Made by a program: the position numbers and the translations under genes | Assembly: GCF_013487865.1 (NCBI RefSeq) | Contig: NZ_CP047409.1 | Span: forward strand, 1,054,001 to 1,118,000 | From: Lactobacillus johnsonii | GTDB lineage: Bacteria; Bacillota; Bacilli; Lactobacillales; Lactobacillaceae | Direction of reading: 5' to 3' | Length of the DNA stretch: 64,000 bases | Notes under the pieces: model-generated | The model's database searches: none | What the model saw: only the letters and a program-made list of their open reading frames with translations | Told to the model about the DNA's origin: nothing | Shown: piece after piece, positions 15,918 through 26,304 of the stretch | Numbering within the stretch: position 1 is the stretch's first letter | Layout of the letters: each line of letters starts with the position of its first letter

Positions 15918-17417
15918 CTATTTCTTCTTTCGCATATCCCAACATGTCCAGCCCATTAATAAAATAATCAACATAATGATCGTGTAAGCGAAAACTACTG
16001 CATCTCTTTTTGGCATCATATTAAAGGAAACAAAAGTAGCTGGTAAATTACACAAATTCAAGAAAATCAAAATAATTGAACTGGCCCATCCTAGAATCGA
16101 CCAAATCTTTCTATTCTTAAATTGTCCCATCATTCTCCTATCATCTGTCATAATTAAAAGTGGCACAATTGAAAATGGTACTGCAAATGCTAGAAAAACT
16201 TGAGAATTTTCCAAAAGCATGTTTAGGGCAAAATGTTGCTGAGAAATTGAATCTTTTGCTGTCATCAATACACACATAATAACTGGAATCACAGATAATA
16301 ATCTAGTAAATAATCGTCTTGCCCATAGTGGCATCTTTAAGTGAATAAAGCCTTCCATTACTACCTGTCCAGTGAGAGTTCCAGTAATTGTTGAATTTTG
16401 ACCAGAAGCAAGAAGTGCAACTGCAAATAAGACTGATAAAATTCCTGTCTTAGCTACTGAGATCAAAATTGGATTGCTTAACATAGTCGTATTGCTTAGA
16501 GCATCATACAAACCAAAGAATGAACTATCTTTGACTGCACCACTTTTAAAAACAGCAGCTCCCATAATTAATAAAAGTACATTAACAAAAAAGGCAATAA
16601 TTAATTGAATATTTGAATCCCACGTAGTAAAACGGACTGCATTTTGAACATCTGCAAGATTATCATGGTTAATTTTTCTAGTTTGGCAAATAGATGAATG
16701 CAAATAAAAATTATGCGGCATCACAGTGGCACCAATTATTCCCAAACTTCCTGTTAAAGGTGATAATCCATTAACTACGGGATGCTGAGCTACTAATTCT
16801 GGAGATGGCAATGCAGACAAAAAAATATTTTTCCAGTTAGGATTAGCTAACATGACTTGATAAGTAAAAACCAGTAGTATCACCATAATCAAGCAGGATA
16901 CCAGGGCTTCTATTTTTCTAAATCCCACTTTTGACAATAACAATAAGAGTAATACATCAAAGACAGTGATAAAAGTTGCAATAACTAGGGGAATCTTAAA
17001 TAAAAGATTTAAAGCAATTGCCGCTCCAATAACTTCCGCTACATCAGTTGCCATAATTGCTAGTTCAATTATAATCCAAAGGATAAAACTTAATCTTTTA
17101 CTAGTACGTGCACGAATGGCTTGTGCTAGATCCATTTGAGTAACGATTCCTAGTTTTGCGGCCATATATTGTAAAAGCATAGCCATTAAACTAGAAATTA
17201 AAATAGTAGAAATCAAAAGATAATTAAAACTCTGACCACCATTAATTGAAGCTGCCCAGTTTCCTGGATCCATGTATCCAACAGCAACTAATGCACCAGG
17301 ACCAGTATATGCTAAAAGCATCCTGAAGAAATTACGAGTTCTCGGAACTGGAATAGTACTATTAATTTCTACTAAAGATTTACCATTTGCGTATGAAATA
17401 AAACTATGATCTTCCAT
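15918..17417 (-). CDS. mntH: NRAMP-family Mn2+/Fe2+ transporter
   Basis: 499-residue integral membrane protein of the NRAMP family, proton-coupled uptake of Mn2+ (and Fe2+). The metal-binding DPGN motif is in VGYMDPGNWAASI (first helix) and the second signature MPHNFYLHSSICQTR is in helix 6; about 11 hydrophobic segments follow. GGATAGGAG lies before ATG 17417. It starts 8 bp after the sufT-like gene stops and has no separate promoter that I can see, so it is the last gene of the suf operon. That links metal uptake with iron-sulfur assembly. Metal preference between Mn and Fe is inference. Confidence 0.93.
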   Translation of the reverse strand: MEDHSFISYANGKSLVEINSTIPVPRTRNFFRMLLAYTGPGALVAVGYMDPGNWAASINGGQSFNYLLISTILISSLMAMLLQYMAAKLGIVTQMDLAQAIRARTSKRLSFILWIIIELAIMATDVAEVIGAAIALNLLFKIPLVIATFITVFDVLLLLLLSKVGFRKIEALVSCLIMVILLVFTYQVMLANPNWKNIFLSALPSPELVAQHPVVNGLSPLTGSLGIIGATVMPHNFYLHSSICQTRKINHDNLADVQNAVRFTTWDSNIQLIIAFFVNVLLLIMGAAVFKSGAVKDSSFFGLYDALSNTTMLSNPILISVAKTGILSVLFAVALLASGQNSTITGTLTGQVVMEGFIHLKMPLWARRLFTRLLSVIPVIMCVLMTAKDSISQQHFALNMLLENSQVFLAFAVPFSIVPLLIMTDDRRMMGQFKNRKIWSILGWASSIILIFLNLCNLPATFVSFNMMPKRDAVVFAYTIIMLIILLMGWTCWDMRKKK

Positions 17418-17425
17418 CTTTACTC

Positions 17426-17749
17426 CTATCCATGAATTCCAAGGGTCATCCGGGCCACTCTAGACATCATACTTGGATTCCATTGCGGATACCAAACGAG
17501 TTTAATTTGGCACTCATCAACTTCATCAACACTTTTGGCAGCTTTAGTAATTTCGTGATCTAACCACTCACTTAGAGGACATCCCATAATCGTTAAAGTC
17601 ATCGTAATCTGACATTTTGTCTCGCTTACTTCAATACCATAAATTAATCCTAAATCAACGATGTTAACCTGAAGTTCTGGATCAATTACTTTTTTTAAGG
17701 CTTGGTAAACTTCCTTTTCGGTATTAGATAATTTCTCTATTTCTAGCAC
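17426..17749 (-). CDS. SufT-like metal-sulfur cluster biosynthesis protein (DUF59/MIP18)
   Basis: 107-residue DUF59 protein. Characteristic pieces are VIDPELQVNIVDLGLIYGIEV near the N-terminus and TIMGCPLSEWLDHEI with the conserved cysteine. Proteins of this family (SufT, PaaD, CIA2) help mature or transfer Fe-S clusters to target proteins. The start is GTG at 17749, overlapping the sufB stop codon in a TAGTG junction, so translation is coupled. Its place at the end of the suf genes supports the role. Confidence 0.88.
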   Translation of the reverse strand: MLEIEKLSNTEKEVYQALKKVIDPELQVNIVDLGLIYGIEVSETKCQITMTLTIMGCPLSEWLDHEITKAAKSVDEVDECQIKLVWYPQWNPSMMSRVARMTLGIHG

Positions 17750-19152
17750 TATCCAATTGCTCCTTCCATTTGGAAGCTAATCAAGCGATTAAGTTCGACT
17801 GCATATTCCATTGGTAATTGCTTAGTAAAGGGTTCAACAAAGCCCATAATAATCATTTCAGTTGCTTTTCTTTCTGGGATGCCACGACTTTCTAAATAAT
17901 ACAGCTGGTCTTCAGAAATTTTAGAAACTGTGGCTTCATGTTCCATCGCTACATTTGAATTTTCAATAGCATTAGTTGGGATCGTATCAGAAGAAGACAT
18001 ATCATCCATAATAATCGTGTCACATTCCACATGAGCCTTTGAGCCATCTGATTTTTTAGAAAACTTAACACTACCGCGATAATCTGTTGACCCACCGCCC
18101 TTAGCAATTGACTTGGACACAATTGAGCTAGAAGTATTAGGAGCATTATGAAACATTCCAGCTCCAGAATCTTGGTGAATACCGTGATGGGCAACTGCAA
18201 TTGAAAGCATAGTACCGCGAGCACCTTCACCGTTTAAATAGACACTTGGATATTTCATGGTAACTTTCGCACCTAAATTACCGTCTACCCATTCCATAGT
18301 TGCATGCTTTCCAGCAACTGCACGCTTTGTTTCTAGACTATAGACGTTATCAGACCAGTTTTGAATTGTAGTATAACGACAATATGCATTATCTAAGACA
18401 TTTACTTCAACAACTGCCGCATGTAAAGAATCTGAAGAGTATTGCGGAGCAGTACATCCTTCAACATAATCAAGATGCGCGTCCTCATCAACAATGATCA
18501 AAGTTCTTTCAAACTGGCCTGAATTTTCTGCATTTAATCTAAAATATGCCTGAACTGGTGTTGGAACTTGTACTCCTTTTGGCACATAAATAAAAGTTCC
18601 TCCTGACCAAACAGCACAGTTTAAGGCAGAAAATTTATTTGAATCAATTGGAACTAACTTACCAAAGTATTTTTTGAATAAATCAGGATACTCCTGCAAA
18701 GCTGTATCCGTATCAGTGAAGATGATCCCTAGTTTATCAAATTGTTCTTTCATTTTATGATAAACCATTTCCGATTCATATTGGGCAGCCGAACCCGCTA
18801 AGTATTTTCGCTCTGCTTGCGGTACACCAAGTCGCTCAAAAGTATCCTTAATATCTTGTGGTACATCCTTCCAATCACGATATTTTTTATCGGTCAATTT
18901 TTGATAATACAGCATATTATCTAAATCAAGCCCTGAAAGATCGGGACCAAAATCTGGCATTGGCATTTTTTCATAAATATGAAAAGCCTTTAAACGATAA
19001 TCTAACATCCATTTAGGTTCATGTTTTTCTGCTGAAATTTGTCGAACTACTTCTTCTGTTAAGCCACGACCAGTTGAAAATTTCGGTTCTACATTATCGT
19101 GAAAGCCGAACTGATAATCTTCGTCTTTAACTATATCCTCTGCTTTAGTCAT
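17749..19152 (-). CDS. sufB: Fe-S cluster scaffold subunit SufB
   Basis: 467 residues with the chosen ATG at 19152, normal for SufB; a longer frame to 19176 lacks support, while AAGGAAG precedes 19152. SufB forms the SufBC2D scaffold on which clusters are assembled with sulfur from SufS/SufU. Visible family segments: [33 protein letters not shown], and the late [20 protein letters not shown]. It overlaps sufU by 8 bp (ATGACTAA), so translational coupling is likely. Confidence 0.95.
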   Translation of the reverse strand: MTKAEDIVKDEDYQFGFHDNVEPKFSTGRGLTEEVVRQISAEKHEPKWMLDYRLKAFHIYEKMPMPDFGPDLSGLDLDNMLYYQKLTDKKYRDWKDVPQDIKDTFERLGVPQAERKYLAGSAAQYESEMVYHKMKEQFDKLGIIFTDTDTALQEYPDLFKKYFGKLVPIDSNKFSALNCAVWSGGTFIYVPKGVQVPTPVQAYFRLNAENSGQFERTLIIVDEDAHLDYVEGCTAPQYSSDSLHAAVVEVNVLDNAYCRYTTIQNWSDNVYSLETKRAVAGKHATMEWVDGNLGAKVTMKYPSVYLNGEGARGTMLSIAVAHHGIHQDSGAGMFHNAPNTSSSIVSKSIAKGGGSTDYRGSVKFSKKSDGSKAHVECDTIIMDDMSSSDTIPTNAIENSNVAMEHEATVSKISEDQLYYLESRGIPERKATEMIIMGFVEPFTKQLPMEYAVELNRLISFQMEGAIG

Positions 19153-19603
19153 TTTCTTCTTCCTTTTCTTTACCAAGTAATGCTCGATCTAGTCCCCACC
19201 ATGCTAAAGTAGCGCATTTGATTCGGGCAGGAAATTGCATAATATTTACTAATACTTGGGCGTCTCCTAATTGTTCTAATTTTAAAGTGTCGCTTTTCTT
19301 GTCGGCTGCTAAGTTTGAAAATAGCTGTGAAAGCTCAATTGCCTCTTTGATACTTTTTCCTTTTACCAAGTCTGTCATCATACTGGCAGACGCTTTACTG
19401 ATTGTGCACCCTTCGCCGTTAAAAGCAATTTTTTTAATTTTATTATTTTCAATCAAAATTGTCAGATGAATTTTATCACCGCAACTTGGATTATATACAG
19501 TAGTTTCATGACTAAAGTCAGTTAGTTGTCCATAATTTCGCGGCATTTGAGCATGATCTAAAATTACAGCTTTATATAAACTTCTTAATTTATCTAAACT
19601 CAC
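19145..19603 (-). CDS. sufU: SufU, zinc-dependent sulfurtransferase of the SUF system
   Basis: Takes persulfide sulfur from SufS and delivers it to SufBCD; in Gram-positives it is a Zn protein rather than a scaffold. About 152 residues. Ligand region CGDKIHLTI with the preceding [18 protein letters not shown] and the C-terminal [10 protein letters not shown] give the three conserved cysteines. Start chosen as GTG at 19603, with AAAGGAG 7 nt upstream and sequence [17 protein letters not shown] aligning with known SufU starts; a further ATG at 19624 lies without a good site. Overlaps sufS by 14 bp. Confidence 0.92.
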   Translation of the reverse strand: MSLDKLRSLYKAVILDHAQMPRNYGQLTDFSHETTVYNPSCGDKIHLTILIENNKIKKIAFNGEGCTISKASASMMTDLVKGKSIKEAIELSQLFSNLAADKKSDTLKLEQLGDAQVLVNIMQFPARIKCATLAWWGLDRALLGKEKEEEND

Positions 19604-20828
19604 TGAAAAACTCCTTTGCTTCATGGAGAGAACTTACTAATTTATCAATATCATCTTTAGTATTATAAATAGATAAACTAGCTCGAACAGTTGACTCCGT
19701 ATTAAGGCTAGCCATTAGCGGTTGAGCACAATGATGGCCAGCACGAACTTCAATTCCGTTTAAATCTAGTGCAGTCGCTAAGTCATGGGGATGAATATTC
19801 TTTAAATTAAAAGATATTACTCCAATGCGACCATTACTTTTTTGTGGACCATAGATTGTTAATCCTGAAACATTTTTAAGCTTTTCTAAGGCATAACTTG
19901 TCAATTCCTGTTCATGTTTTTGAATAAGCTCAAAGTCTAGAGACTGCAGATAATCAATTGCTGCTCCAAGTCCAATGGCACCAGCAATATTTGGTGTACC
20001 AGCTTCAAATTTATATGGTACTTCTGCCCATGTTGCTCCTTCTCTAGTTACATTAGCAATCATTTCACCACCCAAACGATAAGGTTGCATTTTATCTAAG
20101 AGATCTTTTTTCCCATATAAAACACCAATTCCTGCCGGAGCAAACATTTTATGGCCAGAAAAAGCATAGAAATCTACATTTAATTCAGCTACATCAATTG
20201 GAAAATGTCCAACTGCTTGTGCACCATCAACTACAACAATTGCTCCTTTTTCATGAGCTAGATCAGTAAGCTCCTTAATTGGATTAATTGTGCCCAAAAC
20301 ATTGCTTACATGCGTCAAGGCAACAATTTTAGTTTTTGAATTGATCTTACTTTTTAAATTTTTAATATCAAGTAAGCCATCTGAATTTATTTCAATAAAA
20401 TTTAACTTAGCCTGTTTTCTTTTAGCAAGTTGCTGCCACGGCAAAAGATTACTATGGTGTTCCATAATTGAAACTAGGATCTCATCCCCTGCCTGAATAT
20501 TTTGTTCACCAAAGCTAGCTACAACTAAATTTAAACTATCAGTGCATCCAGAAGTAAAAATAACTTCTTTAGCATTATTTGCGCCAATAAAATTAGCCAC
20601 CTTTTGACGGCTTGATTCATATTGATTAGTAGCTCTTAAGCCTAATGTATGAACTCCACGATGGACGTTTGCACGTTCTTTTTCATTAAAATCTCTAACT
20701 TTTTCTTCAACAAATTTCGGTATTTGGCTAGTTGCAGCATTATCTAAATAAACAAGAGTTTCATCATTAATCTTTTGATTAAAAATTGGAAAATCCTGCT
20801 TTATTTTTTCAGTGTTTAATTTGGCCAT
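19590..20828 (-). CDS. sufS: Cysteine desulfurase SufS
   Basis: 412-residue PLP enzyme that converts cysteine to alanine and yields a persulfide. Group II desulfurase features: VYLDNAATSQIP at the start, MEHHSNLLPW, VVDGAQAVGH, the PLP lysine in FYAFSGHKMFAPAGIGVLYG, and the catalytic cysteine loop RAGHHCAQPLM. It overlaps sufD by 20 bp and sufU by 14 bp, within the suf operon. Confidence 0.95.
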   Translation of the reverse strand: MAKLNTEKIKQDFPIFNQKINDETLVYLDNAATSQIPKFVEEKVRDFNEKERANVHRGVHTLGLRATNQYESSRQKVANFIGANNAKEVIFTSGCTDSLNLVVASFGEQNIQAGDEILVSIMEHHSNLLPWQQLAKRKQAKLNFIEINSDGLLDIKNLKSKINSKTKIVALTHVSNVLGTINPIKELTDLAHEKGAIVVVDGAQAVGHFPIDVAELNVDFYAFSGHKMFAPAGIGVLYGKKDLLDKMQPYRLGGEMIANVTREGATWAEVPYKFEAGTPNIAGAIGLGAAIDYLQSLDFELIQKHEQELTSYALEKLKNVSGLTIYGPQKSNGRIGVISFNLKNIHPHDLATALDLNGIEVRAGHHCAQPLMASLNTESTVRASLSIYNTKDDIDKLVSSLHEAKEFFSEFR

Positions 20829-22014
20829 CGATCAGTTTTCTCTCTAGAATATCAATCATTTTTCTGCGAACATCTTTATTTGGAATTGCATCTAAAACTG
20901 CACCTAAAAAGCCACGTATAACTAATCTTTGTGCCTGATCGTAAGGAATTCCTCGACTCATTAAATAGTTCATTTGGACTTTATCAACTGGACCAACACT
21001 AGCAGCATGAGCTGCAATAACGTCATTTTCATCAATTAAAAGTAATGGATTAGCATCCCCATGAGCTTCATCCGACATCATTAGGACTCTATTTTGTTGA
21101 TCAGCTTTTGAGCCATGTGCACCATGCACAATTTGACCAATTCCATTGAAGATCAACCTGGAATTTTCTAGTAAGACCCCACGTTGATTAATTAATCCAG
21201 TTGAGTGCGGACCACGATTAGTTACGCGATTATTAATTCCCACTTTTTGGTTAGCAGTTGTAACTGCAATTGCCTTAGAATCTGCAAAGCTTCCTTCCCC
21301 AACTAACTCAGAATCAAGATCTCCCAGTGTATTGCAATCGTTCATAAAAGCAATTGCCCATTCAACATGGGCATCTTTTTCAATTTTTGCTCGACGATTA
21401 AAGTAAAGGGTTGTGTCTTGGCTAAGTTCATCAAGTGAAGAGAATTCAATATGACTCCCTGGGCGTGCTACAAGTTCCACCATTAAACTTGCTGAACTAG
21501 CTTTTTTCTCTTTATCTTGAATTTCTTCTAAAAATTTTACTTTACTATTATTATCGGCAACGATTAAAAGGTGAGAAATATAGGTATCTTGAGTTGGGCT
21601 TAAAGAAATTGTAATCGGTTCGGTTAAGATAGTATCTTTAGGAATATAGAGGAAAAGTCCAGAATTTAAGTAGGCATAATGATAGGCAGTTAATTTATCT
21701 TCATTATGTTTAATTACTGACCCTAAAGTTGACTGCACAAGTTCGGGATATTTTTTACTTGCTGTAAAAATATCGGTTAAGATAATACCTTTCTTTTCTA
21801 AAAGTTTCTGCTCCTCTTTTAAAGAAAAGTCAGCTTGATTAGACCAAGAAAAATCTTCCTTTTTAATCAAAGGCCAATCTTGATACGAGAATCGCTGCAT
21901 TTTAGGATAATCAAGTTCTTCTAGTCTTTCAAAGGATTTAATTCTTAAATCAGTTAACCATGAGGATCCATTATTTTTATGAGAAAAATTAAGCAAATTT
22001 TCTTTAGTTAGCAT
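20809..22014 (-). CDS. sufD: Fe-S cluster assembly protein SufD
   Basis: SufB paralogue and partner in the SufBC2D complex. About 401 residues. It shares with SufB the beta-helical core and the C-terminal YLMSRGIPYDQAQRLVIRGF segment. Start chosen as ATG 22014 with AGGAG 5 nt upstream; a GTG at 22020 sits too close to that site. It begins 8 bp after sufC ends. Confidence 0.93.
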   Translation of the reverse strand: MLTKENLLNFSHKNNGSSWLTDLRIKSFERLEELDYPKMQRFSYQDWPLIKKEDFSWSNQADFSLKEEQKLLEKKGIILTDIFTASKKYPELVQSTLGSVIKHNEDKLTAYHYAYLNSGLFLYIPKDTILTEPITISLSPTQDTYISHLLIVADNNSKVKFLEEIQDKEKKASSASLMVELVARPGSHIEFSSLDELSQDTTLYFNRRAKIEKDAHVEWAIAFMNDCNTLGDLDSELVGEGSFADSKAIAVTTANQKVGINNRVTNRGPHSTGLINQRGVLLENSRLIFNGIGQIVHGAHGSKADQQNRVLMMSDEAHGDANPLLLIDENDVIAAHAASVGPVDKVQMNYLMSRGIPYDQAQRLVIRGFLGAVLDAIPNKDVRRKMIDILERKLIDGQIKH

Positions 22015-22022
22015 AAGCACTC

Positions 22023-22817
22023 CTAATTCTCATCAACTAATTTAATATCTAAGCCAAGTTCGTCACGTAAACCTGCATATCCCTCTTGTTCAAGCTTCTT
22101 AGCTAAATCAGGACCTCCATCTTTTACAACTCGTCCATCCATCATGACATGTACAATATCTGGGACGATGTAATCAAGCAAACGTTGATAGTGCGTTATC
22201 ATTAAAGCACCAAAATTATCTCCTCGCATTGCATTAACTCCACGCGATACTACTCGTAATGCATCTATATCAAGGCCAGAATCAATTTCATCTAAAATTC
22301 CAAAACTTGGTTTAATCATTAACATCTGTAAAATTTCATTACGTTTCTTTTCTCCGCCTGAAAATCCTTCATTAAGATATCGTTCAGTCATGGCCTCATT
22401 CATATCTAACAAATCAAGGTTCTTATCCAATTCATTCAAGAAAGTCATCACTGATATTGGATCATCTTTGGGTCGACGAGCATTAATTGCAGCACGTAAA
22501 AATTCTGCATTAGTTACCCCAGGTACCTCTGCTGGATATTGCATTGCTAGAAATAGTCCCTTACGAGCTCGCTCATCTACCGGCATTTCAACAATGCTTT
22601 CATTATTTAACAGAATATCTCCTTGAGTAACATGGTAGCGGGGATTTCCCATAATTGTTTCAGATAAAGTAGATTTCCCGGTTCCATTAGGCCCCATAAT
22701 TGCGTGAATCTCGCCAGTTTTCAAACTTAAATTCACACCTTTAAGGATCTTTTTTTTACTCTTCTTATCCTTATCCTCAACTTCAACATGTAAATCTTTA
22801 ATTTCTAACGTAGCCAT
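22023..22817 (-). CDS. sufC: SufC ATPase of the SUF system
   Basis: ABC-type ATPase subunit of SufBC2D, cytoplasmic. About 264 residues. Walker A GPNGTGKSTLSETIMG, signature FSGGEKKRNEILQM, Walker B FGILDEIDSGLDIDAL, typical for SufC. Start chosen at ATG 22817 with AAGGTGAGGA just upstream; a GTG at 22829 would overlap that site. First gene of the leftward suf operon; the promoter should lie in 22830-22980. Confidence 0.95.
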   Translation of the reverse strand: MATLEIKDLHVEVEDKDKKSKKKILKGVNLSLKTGEIHAIMGPNGTGKSTLSETIMGNPRYHVTQGDILLNNESIVEMPVDERARKGLFLAMQYPAEVPGVTNAEFLRAAINARRPKDDPISVMTFLNELDKNLDLLDMNEAMTERYLNEGFSGGEKKRNEILQMLMIKPSFGILDEIDSGLDIDALRVVSRGVNAMRGDNFGALMITHYQRLLDYIVPDIVHVMMDGRVVKDGGPDLAKKLEQEGYAGLRDELGLDIKLVDEN

Positions 22818-23089
22818 GTAAATCCTCACCTTTTATCATTCTATATTTAGTGTTATCAGCTCTAGCTAACATACAACATATAGATAATATTAATCCTATT
22901 AAAGCTATAATTTTAGTCTTGACTTTTGATTAGAAGTTCTTAGCCCTATTCTAATAACAAGTAAATTTTATTGGCTGCATAATTTTCCCTGTTCATGAAT
23001 CTAGTTATTTTAGTGCTAAGATACAAATGAGGTAATTTCATTCCCGCGATGCCTTATCTTCTTGTTTAAAGAGTCGGTGGAGGCCTAAA

Positions 23090-23338
23090 ATGATGAAATA
23101 TTTCAACATGATTGCCCTACTTGTTGTCATTGCAATTTGTTTTCTTAAAAACTACACCATCTATGCTTTGCGCTTAGGGACAGTAGTAGGCTTATTAATG
23201 CAAAGTCGCTTTACTTCGTTTTGCCAAATACAATATAAAAAAGAGATTGATTTTAAATCAATCTCTTTTTTACTAAATCAACCCCATCTTTACCAAATAC
23301 TCTGCATTTTCTACAGTATTCCAAGCAGCGCCTTTTAA
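23090..23338 (+). CDS. Possible small membrane protein, overlapping the asd 3' end
   Basis: The first part, [19 protein letters not shown], is strongly hydrophobic and is preceded by GGTGGAGG six bases before the ATG, a very good ribosome binding site. The frame then runs through the asd terminator (23238-23270) and into the asd 3' end on the other strand, so the last third is unlikely to be functional as protein. No homologue is recalled. Either a short membrane peptide or toxin-like gene with a read-through end, or a decayed gene. The rest of 22830-23089 shows no gene. Confidence 0.35.
   Translation: MMKYFNMIALLVVIAICFLKNYTIYALRLGTVVGLLMQSRFTSFCQIQYKKEIDFKSISFLLNQPHLYQILCIFYSIPSSAF
23238..23270 (-). 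terminator. Terminator of the lysine/DAP operon
   Basis: A 16-bp perfect stem (AAAAAGAGATTGATTT and its complement) with a one-base loop as drawn (practically 3-5 nt), immediately after the asd stop codon and with T runs on both strands. Confidence 0.8.
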
Positions 23339-24331
23339 TAAGTTATCGGAGACAACCCACATATTAAAGGCTCCCTTGTTTTCATAATCAGGACGAATTC
23401 TTCCAACAAAGGTATCGCGTGAACCTTCTGCATTAATTGGTTGAGGATAAATTTGATTTTTAATATCGTCTTGTAATACATCCCCTGGGAAATCCGCAAT
23501 CACATCCATAATATCTTGCGCAGTAGCTGATTCATCTTCTACAGTGAAATAAACACTTTCCCCATGAGCGATGGGTACAGGTACACGCACACAAGTTGCA
23601 GTAACCTTAATATCCTTAGAATTCATATCATTGAGCATAATCTTCTTAGTCTCGTGAATCATTTTCCATTCTTCATGAGAATAACCACTATCTTCTAAAA
23701 CATCAATCTGAGGAAGTAAATTAAATGCTAAAGGATAATGCTTTTTATCACCCTTAGTTGGCAAAATATGTGCATCTTCTTGCATATTCTTACCATCTAA
23801 ATAATCTTGCGATTCTTTCTTAAGTTCATCGATTGCGGCTTGGCCTGCACCAGACGCAGCTTGATAAGTTGAAACAATAATTTGCTTTAAGCCAAACATT
23901 CGGCGAACTGGTTCAAGCGCCATCACCATCTGAATAGTGGAGCAATTTGGATTAGCAATAATGCCATGATGATTCTTTAAAGCTTCCGGATTAACTTCTG
24001 GAACGACTAAAGGCACATCTTCATCCATTCTAAACGCACTGGTGTTATCTACGCAAACGGCCCCTCTTTTAACTGCTTCTGGCAAAAACTTCTTTGATAC
24101 ACTTCCACCGGCTGAAGATAACACTAAATCAATCCCATTAAAAGAATCCGGAGTGGTTTCTTCAACTACTAAATCTTGATTACGAAACTTAAGATGCGTG
24201 CCCGCTGAACGTGATGAAGCAAGCAGCTTCACGCTTTTAACCGGAATCGTTGACTTAGCTAATTGGTCAATCATTCTTCTCCCAACTGCACCAGTAGCAC
24301 CTAAAATTGCAACATTATATTCCTTACTCAT
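23273..24331 (-). CDS. asd: Aspartate-semialdehyde dehydrogenase
   Basis: Reduces aspartyl phosphate to aspartate semialdehyde with NADPH, the branch-point step to lysine/DAP and threonine/methionine. 352 residues. NADP-binding start [16 protein letters not shown]; catalytic cysteine in [14 protein letters not shown]; later histidine region [14 protein letters not shown]. Its start overlaps the aminotransferase stop by 4 bp (ATGA). Last gene of the leftward operon governed by the lysine riboswitch. Confidence 0.95.
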   Translation of the reverse strand: MSKEYNVAILGATGAVGRRMIDQLAKSTIPVKSVKLLASSRSAGTHLKFRNQDLVVEETTPDSFNGIDLVLSSAGGSVSKKFLPEAVKRGAVCVDNTSAFRMDEDVPLVVPEVNPEALKNHHGIIANPNCSTIQMVMALEPVRRMFGLKQIIVSTYQAASGAGQAAIDELKKESQDYLDGKNMQEDAHILPTKGDKKHYPLAFNLLPQIDVLEDSGYSHEEWKMIHETKKIMLNDMNSKDIKVTATCVRVPVPIAHGESVYFTVEDESATAQDIMDVIADFPGDVLQDDIKNQIYPQPINAEGSRDTFVGRIRPDYENKGAFNMWVVSDNLLKGAAWNTVENAEYLVKMGLI

Positions 24332-25509
24332 TCTTCATTACCTTCTTTTAAAAACTCCCCAATTCTCTTTAACGCAACTTGCAAAGCCTCATCTGATGAA
24401 GCATAGGATAATCTAATGTAACCTTCTCCACCAGGTCCAAATGCACTTCCTGGAGTAACCCCAACCTTTTTCTTAAAAGCTAAATCTAGTGCGAATTGCA
24501 TATCATCGGTTCCATATTTTTCTGGAATTTTTGCAAAAATATAAAATGCGCCTTGGGGTTTAACAAATTCAACGCCCATTTTACTTAATTCATTTACTAC
24601 AAAATCACGTCTTTTTTGATAAATCTTTTTATACTCTTTTGAATCATCAATTCCATTAGTAAGTGCCTCAATCGCCGCTGCTTGAGAGGAATCAGTAGTG
24701 GTAGTAACCATTAAGCCGTGAACCTTACTAATTTGATCCATTACCTTTTTTGGTCCAGCAATATAGCCTAAACGGTATCCCGTCATTGCGTGAGATTTAG
24801 ATAAACCAGAAATATATAAAGTTCTCTCTGGAATCTCAGTAGCAATTGAATAATGCTCAACACCATAAGTTAATGAACTATAAATTTCATCAGTAATCAC
24901 GTAAAGATTGTATTTTTCGACTATTTTAGCCAGTTGCTTGATTTCTTCATGAGTATATTCAACTCCAGTTGGATTAGTCGGATAGTTGAGAATTAACCCT
25001 TTAATAGTCGGATCATTTTTTACTACCTCTTCCAATTTTTCGGCAGTAAGTTTAAAGTCATCGCTTGCTGTATTCACTAAAGAATATTGAACACCAGCTA
25101 AATTAGCAACTGGCCAATAAAGTGAAAAAACAGGTGTAGGGACTAAAATTTTATCTTCGGGATTAAATAAAGCAAAAATAGCGGCATTAATTGCTTCTGT
25201 AGCTCCCACTGTAGCTACAATTTCACTCTTAGGGTCATATTTAACGTGAATGATTTTGTCTAAAAAACAACTAATAGCCTCCAAAAGCTCTTTCTTTCCT
25301 TTTTGAGGAGCATAATGAGAGTCATTTTCCTTAATACTTTTAACAGCCGCCTTTTTTACATGTTCAGGTGTATTTAAGTCTGGTTCACCTAAAGTCAATT
25401 TAATAATGTTGGGAATTTCTGAAACTTTATTATCAAAAATCCGAATTCCTGATGGCTTTAAATTTTCAACCTTTTCACTAAAATGAAGATTATCAGCTAA
25501 TTCTGGCAT
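24328..25509 (-). CDS. patA: Aminotransferase, probable N-acetyl-LL-diaminopimelate aminotransferase
   Basis: Class I/II PLP aminotransferase, about 393 residues. PLP lysine in [18 protein letters not shown]; other family segments NYPTNPTG and [11 protein letters not shown]. Within a dapH-dapL acetylase pathway the missing step is amination of N-acetyl-2-amino-6-oxopimelate, so the position in the operon gives the likely substrate; PatA-type broad specificity cannot be excluded. Start chosen at ATG 25509 with GAGG upstream; a GTG at 25521 overlaps that site. Confidence 0.85.
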   Translation of the reverse strand: MPELADNLHFSEKVENLKPSGIRIFDNKVSEIPNIIKLTLGEPDLNTPEHVKKAAVKSIKENDSHYAPQKGKKELLEAISCFLDKIIHVKYDPKSEIVATVGATEAINAAIFALFNPEDKILVPTPVFSLYWPVANLAGVQYSLVNTASDDFKLTAEKLEEVVKNDPTIKGLILNYPTNPTGVEYTHEEIKQLAKIVEKYNLYVITDEIYSSLTYGVEHYSIATEIPERTLYISGLSKSHAMTGYRLGYIAGPKKVMDQISKVHGLMVTTTTDSSQAAAIEALTNGIDDSKEYKKIYQKRRDFVVNELSKMGVEFVKPQGAFYIFAKIPEKYGTDDMQFALDLAFKKKVGVTPGSAFGPGGEGYIRLSYASSDEALQVALKRIGEFLKEGNEE

Positions 25510-25524
25510 TTTAGGCCTCACAAT

Positions 25525-26304
25525 CTATAAAATATTTTCTAATCCAACTATCAATTCATGTAAAGAATCAACTTTTTCAAGTGCTACTTTAACTCCGCTC
25601 ATAAATGATTCACGATCAAACGAATCTTGTCGAATAGTCAAAGCTTCTCCGTTACCGCCGAACAAAACTTGTTCATGAGCAATGTAACCTGGAAGACGAA
25701 CGGAATGGATCTTAATTCCTTCATAATCACCACCACGAACATGAGCTAAGCTTTCAACTTCATTAGGAGCACTTTCATGTTTTGGACGATTTTCTGCAAT
25801 TAATTTTGCCGTGCTTAAAGCCGTTCCAGAGGGGGCATCTTTCTTATCCGCATGGTGCATTTCAATAATTTCAACATCTGGAAAGTATTTGGCAGCTTCT
25901 TTTGCAAATTTCATCAGTAAGACCGCAGACATTCCAAAATTAGAAGCAATTATTCCTCCTACTTTTTCTTTTTGGGCTAAGTCCTTTAGTTCTGTCACTT
26001 GTTCATCACTTAAACCAGTCGTTCCCACGATCGGTAAAATATGATGCAGAATTGCATATTTTACATTTTCATAAACTGCATTAGGAGTAGTGAAGTCAAT
26101 CCAAATATCAGCAATATTTTCAGGAATATCGCTCAATTGATTAAAAATTTGAGCACTCTTAGGAAGATGATATTCTTCAGGATCATGATTAGCATGGGGA
26201 CTAAGACCTGCTACAATTTCAAAATCGGCCATGTTATTTACTAAGTTAACTACTTTTTGCCCCATGGCACCCGCAAAACCAGCAATTAAAACTTTTTTAA
26301 TCAT
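25525..26304 (-). CDS. dapB: 4-hydroxy-tetrahydrodipicolinate reductase
   Basis: NAD(P)H-dependent reductase forming tetrahydrodipicolinate. 259 residues. N-terminal nucleotide site [23 protein letters not shown] and [15 protein letters not shown] in the middle; the active-site lysine/histidine segment [17 protein letters not shown]. Overlaps dapA by 8 bp, pointing to coupled translation. Confidence 0.95.
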   Translation of the reverse strand: MIKKVLIAGFAGAMGQKVVNLVNNMADFEIVAGLSPHANHDPEEYHLPKSAQIFNQLSDIPENIADIWIDFTTPNAVYENVKYAILHHILPIVGTTGLSDEQVTELKDLAQKEKVGGIIASNFGMSAVLLMKFAKEAAKYFPDVEIIEMHHADKKDAPSGTALSTAKLIAENRPKHESAPNEVESLAHVRGGDYEGIKIHSVRLPGYIAHEQVLFGGNGEALTIRQDSFDRESFMSGVKVALEKVDSLHELIVGLENIL

